Both the position numbers and the translations under genes were made by a program. From Chrysochromulina tobinii (Eukaryota > Haptophyta > Prymnesiales > Chrysochromulinaceae), in contig JWZX01003032.1 in assembly GCA_001275005.1 (NCBI GenBank), positions 1 to 30,287 on the forward strand: a stretch of DNA of 30,287 nt, given 5' to 3'. The notes beneath the pieces were generated by a model. It saw only the letters and a program-made list of their open reading frames with translations. It was not told where the DNA came from and did not search any database. How positions within the stretch are numbered: the first letter of the stretch is position 1; every line of letters begins with the position of its first letter. Of this stretch, positions 23,588 through 30,287 are shown piece after piece.

Positions 23588-26536
23588 TCACTGCGACTGC
23601 GACTCCGACGACGAGAAGAGCATCACCGCGTACTTCGTCGCCACGTCCTTGATCACATCCTTCCATGAGAGCAGCGGTTGCTTGAGGGTGGCCTCGAGGT
23701 CGAGCCGCAACACCTTGAGGGTGACGTGGCTGCCCAGTCGATCGAGCGCCCGCGTCACTTCGCGCGCGAGCAGCTCGCCATCGAGCGCCAAGGCTGGGCC
23801 AGTAGCGAGCTCTGCGAGTCCGGTTGGCGATGCCACAGCGAGTGTAGCTGGGGCAGCCGCCGCAGCAGCAGGCACGAGCAACGGTTGCGGTGGTGGCGCA
23901 GGCTCTGCTGCAGGCAGCGGCGGCGGCGGCGTGGGCTCTGCCACCTGCGCAGCCGCAGCAGCAGGCACTGTTGCCGCGTCCGCGTTCGACTTGACGGCTG
24001 CAACGTCACGCAGCGCCTCTTCCAATAAAGATGCTGCCAGCAGCAGGCCTGCGCCCGTACCGGCGCCCGCGTGAGTCTCAGCTAGCCGAGCGAGCACCCT
24101 CGCTGCCTCCGCCACGACTGCTGCCGCCTTCACCTCCTCCGCGGCTGCCTTCACCTCCGCATTCGACGCCACCGCCTCGCCTGCTGCCATCAGGACCGCC
24201 TGGACCGCATGAGCGTACTGCAGGATGGGGCCGAGTGAGCTGCGGAGGAGAGCGGTCTGGAGGCGCACGATGGAGGCGGTGCGCGCGGCGGCAGCGGCCC
24301 CATGTGCGCGCGAGGGCGGCTGCAGCCAGCCGACCAGCTGTGCAAAGCTCTGAGGCAGGCCGTCGCTGCTAGTGCCATCGGCAGCGTCTCCCTTGGACGC
24401 GCCCTTGCCGCGTGCGAGTTCGGAGGCAGAGGCCACGCCGAGCAGAGCGCCGAGCACCGACACGTGAAGCGGCGAGTCAGCTGCAAGGCTCTCCAAGAAA
24501 CGCTCCTCGAATGCCGGTGCCCCGAGCGCCTCAGTCCATGTCGCCTGCAGTGCACGCCCGAGCGACGAGGCAGCGAGCGCGGCGGCAGCGGCACCATCGC
24601 AGCCCAGCACTGCGGAGCCCACTGCGAAGTCGCCCTCAGCTCTTACGCCCATCGGGCAGCCAGCCGTGGTTGCAGCGGCGGATGTGGACGCGGATCGTTC
24701 CGAGGAGCCTCCGTGCAGCGTACGCGCCAGTGGAGGCGCCGCGGCCGGGGCTAGAGCCACGAGCAGCGCCGCCGCCACCGCGCGCGCGGGCATGCGCTCG
24801 CACACCGTCGCTCCCGCAACGGAGCGCGCCAACGCCTCGTCAGTGGCGAGGCTGCGAAGCGCACGCGGGTCGAGAGTTTGCAGCTTCGGCGCGATCGCGC
24901 GAAGCAGGTTGAGGGCGCGCTCAGCCCGCGGGGCGTCGGGCGGCGCAGGCGAGGCGGAGGCGTCGACGAGTGCGGTGAGGACTGCCGCGGCGTCGGCATG
25001 GCCGCCACCACCGCCGCTGCCGCCCTTGCGACCCGCCTCGCCGTCGAGGCCACCCTTGCCTGGCAGCTCTTCCAGCACGCCACACGCCGCACGTAGCGCA
25101 GCAAGCGCACTCAGATGCTCGGCAGCGGGGCGGTGGGGCTGGAGCGCATGGTGCCAGATGGCACCGAGCATCTTACCGCCTTGCTGGCGCTGCTGCTGGC
25201 GCAGCAGGCTGGCGAGCGCGCCGAGCTTCACAGGCAGAGCGTCGACGCACTCCGCCTCGTCGTCCTCCCCACGCCCTCGCCCACCGGCTGCGTCAGCCTC
25301 GGCGTCGCTGTCGTCCTCGCTGCCAGACTCGTGCGCGCCGCCCGCGCTGCCCACGCCGCTCGAGATGAGGCGAAGCAGCGTCGAGGACGCGGCACGCCCA
25401 CAAGTTACGTCGGAGCCAAACAGCATGGCGCACGCGGCGCCGAGGGCGTCGATCGCGACACTGTCGGGCACGCCAAGCGCGCCGGCCACGCCGGCCCCGG
25501 TCGCGCCCGTTGCGGTGGTCACGCCGGCAGCTGCGGACGGCGGCACAGCGGCTGCGCGCGCGAGGAGCGGTGGCCAATCGTTGAGCCGAGCGCTACGGCA
25601 TGGCGTCGCTTCCGCCCCAGCAGCCTCCGCCGCGGCCTTGCCTACCGCAGACTTGCCCGCCGCGGCCTTGCCCGCCGCGGCCTTGCCTACCGCAGCCTTG
25701 CCCGCCGCGGCCTTGCCTACCGCAGCCTTGCCCGCTACGGCCTTGCTCGCAACGGCGGGTGCCGTTGCTGCACTTGACGTGGCGTCAGCCCCAGCGGCCG
25801 ACGCCGCCGCCACCGCTGCCTTGGCCGCCTCCACGGCAGACTCCGACGCAGGCCGCCACACCTCCGTGGATAGCGTAAGGTGCTCCTCGAGGCCATCGGC
25901 GATGTACTCGACCGTGTGTCTGACCGTCTCCGCGTCGAAGCGCAGCACCTGTGCAACATACCACTCGTCGTCGAGCGGCCAGTGTACCTCGATATGCAGA
26001 CCAACGAGTGATGCGCCACCCATTTGTAGAGGTGTCGTCAAGGCAGCCGCCGCTGCCGCTGGCGGCGTACGCGCACGCTTGCGCCCGGACGGCAGTGACT
26101 GGGCCGCTTCGTCTGCCTTGCGTTCGTGCTTCTCCCGCTTGACAGGCACAAGCGCCTCCTTGGTGGCGGACGCTGCGGATTTGGCCTTCTTTACGGCGTG
26201 GTTCTCATCACGAGATGGGTCAAAGTACCTCGACTTCGAGGAAGAGGTCGATGCCTTGGCGGGCACGGAGGTATCCTCCTCCCAGCGCAGCACGCCTGCG
26301 GCCTCATCATCTGCGAGCGAATGCCACTTGGTCTCGCCATCGTCGTATGTCACAAGGTGGTGATCATCGATCGCGGACCAGTCACGGATCACCCCACCGT
26401 ACCACTTGCTGTTGTCGAAGAGCACGCTCACTCGCTTGCCCTTGACCTCAGGCCCGAAATGTTTCGTCGTATTCTTTGACTTGGTGCGCGAGCTCTGGAG
26501 CGTATCGCGGCGTGAGGAGCGGCATGGGCTGGACAT
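23588..26536 (-). CDS. Double-Tudor nuclear protein with H1-like repeat
   Basis: ATG 26536 (MSSPCRSSRRDTLQ) gives 982 residues. Tudor-like domain 1 spans about 30-85: GKRVSVLFDNSKWYGGVIRD then HHLVTYDDGETKWHSL. Domain 2 spans about 177-230: GLHIEVHWPLDDEWYVAQVL then HTVEYIADGLEEHLTL. Basic KRARTPP and KKAKSA stretches suggest nuclear import. A Gly-Lys-Ala repeat at about 262-302 resembles a histone H1 tail. The remaining 650 residues are Ala-rich and helical, perhaps repeats of an armadillo-like kind, without a family I can name. The last 60 residues (DRLGSHVTLKVLRLDLEATL then SWKDVIKDVATKYAVML) look like a DEK C-terminal helical domain; this is tentative. The whole suggests a chromatin reader or scaffold. 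The long GC-rich Ala stretch makes the exact frame in the middle worth checking. Confidence 0.75.
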   Translation of the reverse strand: MSSPCRSSRRDTLQSSRTKSKNTTKHFGPEVKGKRVSVLFDNSKWYGGVIRDWSAIDDHHLVTYDDGETKWHSLADDEAAGVLRWEEDTSVPAKASTSSSKSRYFDPSRDENHAVKKAKSAASATKEALVPVKREKHERKADEAAQSLPSGRKRARTPPAAAAAALTTPLQMGGASLVGLHIEVHWPLDDEWYVAQVLRFDAETVRHTVEYIADGLEEHLTLSTEVWRPASESAVEAAKAAVAAASAAGADATSSAATAPAVASKAVAGKAAVGKAAAGKAAVGKAAAGKAAAGKSAVGKAAAEAAGAEATPCRSARLNDWPPLLARAAAVPPSAAAGVTTATGATGAGVAGALGVPDSVAIDALGAACAMLFGSDVTCGRAASSTLLRLISSGVGSAGGAHESGSEDDSDAEADAAGGRGRGEDDEAECVDALPVKLGALASLLRQQQRQQGGKMLGAIWHHALQPHRPAAEHLSALAALRAACGVLEELPGKGGLDGEAGRKGGSGGGGGHADAAAVLTALVDASASPAPPDAPRAERALNLLRAIAPKLQTLDPRALRSLATDEALARSVAGATVCERMPARAVAAALLVALAPAAAPPLARTLHGGSSERSASTSAAATTAGCPMGVRAEGDFAVGSAVLGCDGAAAAALAASSLGRALQATWTEALGAPAFEERFLESLAADSPLHVSVLGALLGVASASELARGKGASKGDAADGTSSDGLPQSFAQLVGWLQPPSRAHGAAAAARTASIVRLQTALLRSSLGPILQYAHAVQAVLMAAGEAVASNAEVKAAAEEVKAAAVVAEAARVLARLAETHAGAGTGAGLLLAASLLEEALRDVAAVKSNADAATVPAAAAAQVAEPTPPPPLPAAEPAPPPQPLLVPAAAAAAPATLAVASPTGLAELATGPALALDGELLAREVTRALDRLGSHVTLKVLRLDLEATLKQPLLSWKDVIKDVATKYAVMLFSSSESQSQ
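25631..25755 (-). repeat. 15-base tandem repeat encoding GKAAA / GKAAV
   Basis: Eight or so 15-base units (plus-strand GCCTTGCCCGCCGCG and GCCTTGCCTACCGCA forms, which partly alternate) inside the double-Tudor gene. In protein they read GKAAV GKAAA GKAAV GKAAA GKAAA GKSAV GKAAA. Spaced lysines in an Ala/Gly background resemble linker-histone tails. Confidence 0.9.
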
Positions 26537-27008
26537 CGTGAAAGGCCGCTGAATGGTGTAGGCGGACCGCCGCGCCCTGGCGGGAACCGGTCTGTGAAGT
26601 CATGTGAAGTGTGAACTGAAAGTCTGAGAAACTCGCTGTAATGGCTGTTGCGTTCTTGGGATAAGTATTGTATCCATAGCCAATAATATTCTGGATCTGT
26701 CGATGGATCTGTAGTCGAAATACATGACGTTGTCCGTTATTTGAATTTGTTATTACACAAACCGCGAACACCGTCGCATGTGTGCAAGTCCCACTGGTGC
26801 AGATGTTGGGAATGCTCGATAAAGCGTGTGTGTCACCTTAAATCACATCCACCTTGAATCACCGCGTGGTATATCGACCGCACCGGGTTTTGTACTACGC
26901 TACCAACGGTTCCCACGATGTAATGTGGTGACTTCTGACCGCGCCAAGGTGCTGCCAGGTCGCCAAAGGGCCCTTGAAGACCCATGCCGAATCAGCAAAC
27001 AGCACAGA
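26537..27008. other. Region between two minus-strand genes
   Basis: No gene seen. It should hold the promoter of the double-Tudor gene and the 3' end of the methyltransferase-like gene. The part at about 26610-26760 is AT-richer than average (TAATGGCTGTTG, CCAATAATATTCTGG, TTTGAATTTGTTATTAC). Confidence 0.4.
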
Positions 27009-27980
27009 TCATTTCTTCAACCACCTGCTCGCATCAATCTTGGGCGGTTCGGAACTCTTGCCTTTGGTCGCCTCGACGACGAAGAGTGGGTTATCTGTGC
27101 GCGGCCCCTGCGGAGACGCATTGTAGATGCGTGCTGGCGCTGCCCATCCGCCCGAGTAGTGGAAATAGGCAGCGATGACGAGGCAATGCTGCAAGTCGGA
27201 CTGCTGCAGCCACATGGCGATGGCCTTCGAGGGGAAGCATCTGTTGGACTGCGAGAGGATGAACTGGCCGCCGGGCTTGAGGACACGGTTGACCTCTCGG
27301 AAGACGTCGAGCGGATGGATCAGGTAATCCACCGACACGACGCAGGTGACCACGTCAAACGACTCGTCTTCGTAGGGCAGCTTGGGGTCCACGTTGAGAT
27401 TCTTTGGCGTGAAGTCGCTCAGCTGCTTGTTTGCGCCAAGCTCAAGAGCGTTCATACCGGTGCCTGAGATTCGGCTCATCGTCTTCGGAAAGTCGGTGGG
27501 GTAGTGCGATACCCACGACGAGCAGATATCGAGTATGGAGCTGCCATTCGCAACGTTGTTCTTGTAGTAATTCGTGAGCGAGCGCACGGCACCCTCGTCG
27601 ATGTGATAGCCGAGTCGTGGCATCGAGTAAAAGTCCTCATCGTCTGTCTCATCCTGCCTCCGAAATGCAGCTGGCGGAAACGGATACTCCTCTGGCCACG
27701 GACCATTTGCATTGTACAACTTGTCCGAGAGATCCACGATAGGAAACTTCATGCCGACGTCCGCCTCAACGAATCGCCTCACTGGCACCTGTTGTCCCTT
27801 GTAATCACCCGAAGTGATTGTAATCACTTCGTCCACCGAGCCGAAGACAGCCGGATCAGTCTGAGCCAGCTTTGAAAGAAAAGATCCCATCGCTTTGACC
27901 GTTGGAGCTCGACGATGGGCCGCATAGCTGGCAGCTATGCGCCCACTCCATGCGAGCGTGGACACGACCGCCACGTTCAT
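27009..27980 (-). CDS. Methyltransferase-like protein with non-standard SAM motif
   Basis: ATG 27980 (MNVAVVSTLAWSGR) gives 323 residues with an Arg/Ala-rich leader that may be an organelle-targeting sequence; ATG 27890 (MGSFLSKLAQ) is an equally possible shorter start. ATG 28166 is open too but would leave under 40 bases before the divergent AsnRS start. The fold is a class I methyltransferase: SILDICSSWVSHYP in place of the usual DxGxGxG, then FDVVTCVVSVDYLIHPLDVF and EVNRVLKPGGQFILSQSN, with CFPSKAIAMW and YFHYSGGW. The pairing of LDxCSSWxSH with YFHYxGGW is, as I recall, the mark of a plant and algal family of unknown substrate. Divergent from the AsnRS gene. Confidence 0.8.
   Translation of the reverse strand: MNVAVVSTLAWSGRIAASYAAHRRAPTVKAMGSFLSKLAQTDPAVFGSVDEVITITSGDYKGQQVPVRRFVEADVGMKFPIVDLSDKLYNANGPWPEEYPFPPAAFRRQDETDDEDFYSMPRLGYHIDEGAVRSLTNYYKNNVANGSSILDICSSWVSHYPTDFPKTMSRISGTGMNALELGANKQLSDFTPKNLNVDPKLPYEDESFDVVTCVVSVDYLIHPLDVFREVNRVLKPGGQFILSQSNRCFPSKAIAMWLQQSDLQHCLVIAAYFHYSGGWAAPARIYNASPQGPRTDNPLFVVEATKGKSSEPPKIDASRWLKK
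27810..27831. repeat. Perfect 10-base inverted repeat
   Basis: CGAAGTGATT, two bases, AATCACTTCG, inside the methyltransferase-like gene where it codes for DEVITITSG. It could form a hairpin in the mRNA or be chance. Confidence 0.8.
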
Positions 27981-28201
27981 TGTCGAATGGAGCACGTCAA
28001 GAAATGGTGAAACGACCGACGCAGAACTATCGAGCCACGACGGAGCGAGAAACCAACTCGGTGCAGTTCCATTCACCCCGCGTGATTTGCGCAAACACCG
28101 AACACTCACCGAACTTACAATCGAGACCACGTGTGCACATCGACTCGCGTGCCACATCGGCGGCATCGGAGCGTCGGCTGCTGACGACCGTGACGAGCTC
28201 G
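27981..28201. promoter_or_regulatory. Divergent region, methyltransferase-like gene and AsnRS
   Basis: The 221 bases between the chosen divergent starts likely hold both promoters. No core element is recognised. The size matches the other divergent gaps of the window (216-222 bases). Confidence 0.4.
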
Positions 28202-30229
28202 ATGGCGGACCCCGTTCCAGCTTACCTCGAGAAGCACAGCATCACAGGCATGCTCAACGGCATCGTCGAAGACCTCGTCAAAGAGCAGCCTGCGGATCCC
28301 ATCACCTTCCTGATCAACGGCCTGCTCAAGGAGTCAACCAAACGCGGTCAGGAGACGGCGTTGCTGCAGCGGCTCAACGAGCTCAAGACGACGCTGCTCA
28401 AGGACCAGCAGGAAGTGAAGGGCCTCGCGGCGGAAAAGAAGGCGCTCGAGGAGGAGATATCGAAGCTCCAGTACCGCGTGACGCACCTGTGCCTCACAAT
28501 TGACGAGATGGAGGCGGGTGGTGCCACCAGCGGCGGCAGCTCCGCGAAGGCGAGCGGCGGTGGCGGCGTTGGCGTCACGGTCTCCGAATCGGGCGTCAAG
28601 TTGCCAGCCTCGCTCATTGGTGTGCCTCCCGGGCACACGCCCTTCTCGTGGGCGGGCGGCGTCGCGGTGGGCGGTGCGCCCTCTGCTGGCGCCTCGGCGG
28701 GCACGGGCACGAGCGCCAAGGGCGCATCGGCGCCCTCCTCGGGTCTGCCGAAGGAGCGCTTCTCCGACCGCGTGGCGGTGGCGACGCTGCTCAAGGCGAG
28801 TGGCGCGGCCGAGGGCACGCGCGTCGTCGTCATGGGCTGGGTGAAGACGAACCGTACGCAGAAGAAGCTGTGCTTCATGTCGATCAACGACGGCTCATGC
28901 GCGTCGCACCTGCAGCTGGTGGTGACTAAGGACGAGGTGCCCGAGGCCATGTGGGAGGCTGCTACGGGCGCAGGCAACGGCGCCTCCGTGCGCGTAGAGG
29001 GCTGCCTCAAGGCGTCGCCCAAGGAGGGACAGAAGTGGGAGCTGCCTGTAGAGTCGATTGAGGTCCTTGGGCCTAGCGACGGCGCCAAGTACCCGATCCC
29101 GCCAGTCAAGATCAATCTGGAGACGCTGCGCGCGATCACGCACATGCGGCCGCGCACGGGCGTGATGGGTGCTGTCATGCGCATCCGCAACAGCCTTGCG
29201 TACGCGACGCACAACTTCTTCCAGCAGAGCGGCTTCATGTACGTTCATGCGCCCCTCATCACGGGCGCCGACTGCGAGGGTGCGGGCGAGATGTTCCAGG
29301 TGACGACGCTCGACCTCGCCAAGCCGCTGCCTAAGCTGGGCAACGACGTCGACTACACGAAGGACTTTTTTGGCAAGCCTGCCTTCCTGACTGTCTCCGG
29401 CCAGCTCAACGGCGAGTACTATGCGTGCGCATTCGGCTCGATCTACACATTCGGGCCCACCTTCCGTGCCGAGAACTCGAACACCACGCGCCACCTGGCC
29501 GAGTTTTGGATGATCGAGCCCGAGATCGCGTTCTGCGACCTTCCGAAGAACATGGATTGCGCGGAGAGCTACCTGCGCCACTGCTTCCGCCACGTGCTCG
29601 AGAACAACGCGGACGATCTGGCCTTCCTCGAAGAGTTCGAGATTAACCGCAAGGCGGATGAGGGCATCGTCGACACAGAGGCGAAGCTGCGCGAGCGGCT
29701 CGAGGTCGTCGTCAAGAACGACTTTGGCCGCCTCCCGTATACGGAGGCGATCGAGATTGTGTCCAAGGTGGCCGGTCCGCGCGAGGGCGTGCCCTGGGAG
29801 TTCCCACCCGTCTGGGGCCAGGAGCTTCAGACGGAGCACGAGAAGTACCTCGCGGAGGTGGTTTACAAGAAGCCTGTCATCGTGTACAACTACCCCAAGG
29901 GATGCAAGGCCTTCTACATGCGCATGAACGAAGGGTGCGCGCCGGGCAAGGAGACGGTGGCCGCGATGGACGTGCTTTTCCCCCGTGTGGGCGAGATGGT
30001 GGGCGGCTCGCAGCGCGAGGAGCGACTCGACATTCTGCTCGCGAAGATGGCCGAGATGGGCCTCAAGGAAGAAGACTACTCTGGCTACCTCGACACGCGC
30101 CGATTCGGCTCGCAGCCGCACGCGGGCTTCGGCGTCGGCTTCGAGCGCCTTGTACTCTATGCGACCGGCATGGGCAACATCCGCGACGCCATCCCCTTCC
30201 CACGTACTGTCGGCCAGATGATTCACTGA
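28202..30229 (+). CDS. NARS: Asparaginyl-tRNA synthetase with N-terminal RIIa/DPY30-like domain
   Basis: ATG 28202 (MADPVPAYLEKHSITG) gives 675 residues; bacterial-type AsnRS is about 465. Residues 7-43 (YLEKHSITGMLNGIVEDLVK, then EQPADPITFLINGLL) fit the RIIa/DPY30 dimerisation-docking helix pair, including the P-x-DP-x-x-FL corner. A coiled coil covers about 47-105 (LLQRLNELKTTLLKDQQEV). A Gly/Ala/Ser linker follows. The OB-fold that binds the anticodon is at about 190-285 (VVVMGWVKTNRTQKKLCFMS, INDGSC). The class II core has motif 2 FRAENSNTTRHLAEFW and motif 3 GFGVGFERLVLY with IRDAIPFPRT. It charges tRNA-Asn with asparagine. The HLAEFWMIEPE form is of the bacterial type also used by plants. 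RIIa domains often dock proteins on flagellar or A-kinase-anchor helices, so part of the enzyme may be tethered. No organelle presequence is seen. Confidence 0.95.
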   Translation: MADPVPAYLEKHSITGMLNGIVEDLVKEQPADPITFLINGLLKESTKRGQETALLQRLNELKTTLLKDQQEVKGLAAEKKALEEEISKLQYRVTHLCLTIDEMEAGGATSGGSSAKASGGGGVGVTVSESGVKLPASLIGVPPGHTPFSWAGGVAVGGAPSAGASAGTGTSAKGASAPSSGLPKERFSDRVAVATLLKASGAAEGTRVVVMGWVKTNRTQKKLCFMSINDGSCASHLQLVVTKDEVPEAMWEAATGAGNGASVRVEGCLKASPKEGQKWELPVESIEVLGPSDGAKYPIPPVKINLETLRAITHMRPRTGVMGAVMRIRNSLAYATHNFFQQSGFMYVHAPLITGADCEGAGEMFQVTTLDLAKPLPKLGNDVDYTKDFFGKPAFLTVSGQLNGEYYACAFGSIYTFGPTFRAENSNTTRHLAEFWMIEPEIAFCDLPKNMDCAESYLRHCFRHVLENNADDLAFLEEFEINRKADEGIVDTEAKLRERLEVVVKNDFGRLPYTEAIEIVSKVAGPREGVPWEFPPVWGQELQTEHEKYLAEVVYKKPVIVYNYPKGCKAFYMRMNEGCAPGKETVAAMDVLFPRVGEMVGGSQREERLDILLAKMAEMGLKEEDYSGYLDTRRFGSQPHAGFGVGFERLVLYATGMGNIRDAIPFPRTVGQMIH

Positions 30230-30287
30230 GCTCCGAGCGGCAGCCCGCGGCAGCCCAGAGCAGCACGCACGGGGGGAGTGGGGGAGG

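Noticed and set aside
24666..26363. 565-codon plus-strand frame opposite the double-Tudor gene
   Set aside because: Ala/Pro/Ser-rich shadow of a GC-rich gene; the minus frame has two Tudor-like domains and an ATG start.
28158..28166. Upstream ATG of the methyltransferase-like frame at 28166
   Set aside because: It would leave about 35 bases between divergent starts and adds 62 residues without conserved features.
28895..30226. 443-codon minus-strand frame opposite AsnRS
   Set aside because: Complete overlap with the catalytic domain of a clear enzyme; it is a codon-bias shadow.

Overview
The window looks like nuclear DNA of a GC-rich, intron-poor unicellular flagellate alga. A haptophyte is my best guess, but this rests on gene content and codon style, not on a marker gene. 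Eukaryotic signs are a U4/U6 snRNP protein (PRPF4), a TTLL9-type tubulin glutamylase, a Sar1-family GTPase, bromodomain, Tudor and Agenet chromatin readers, and GT-AG introns of 73-74 nt. A flagellum is implied by TTLL9 and possibly by the RIIa-like domain on the asparaginyl-tRNA synthetase. A secretory-type presequence on the Sar1-like GTPase hints at a complex plastid or a divergent endomembrane copy. Genes lie on both strands, mostly as convergent or divergent neighbours, and there is no operon structure.

Layout. 1-354 (-): edge of a gene leaving the window, with a Tudor-like piece. 855-3870 (-): 14-EF-hand protein broken by one extra base. 3871-4650: intergenic, repeat-rich. 4651-7362 (+): GNAT-like, LysM and bromodomain fusion. 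7363-8374: intergenic with a second copy of the repeat. 8375-8965 (+): coiled-coil protein. 9239-10762 (-): PRPF4. 10979-11764 (+): Sar1-like GTPase with presequence. 12236-15685 (+): three-exon membrane hybrid histidine kinase (TM, kinase-like, receiver, HPt). 15686-17023: mostly empty, with a possible two-exon tail-anchored microprotein. 17024-18817 (-): cytidine-deaminase-fold protein. 19040-19942 (+): Cys-rich C-terminal-domain protein. 20407-21261 (+): Agenet-like protein. 21806-23083 (-): TTLL9. 23304-23534 (+): small basic protein. 23588-26536 (-): double-Tudor protein with a histone-H1-like repeat. 27009-27980 (-): methyltransferase-like protein. 28202-30229 (+): AsnRS with an N-terminal RIIa/DPY30-like domain.

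Functional themes are calcium sensing (EF-hands), phosphorelay signalling, chromatin reading (bromodomain, Agenet, double Tudor), splicing, microtubule modification and translation. No genes here form an obvious single pathway. The most unusual items are domain fusions: GNAT-LysM3-bromodomain, RIIa-coiled-coil-AsnRS, and a Sar1-like GTPase behind a signal peptide. The histidine kinase gene can be rebuilt only by recognising two tiny introns. No rRNA, tRNA, CRISPR or transposase was seen.
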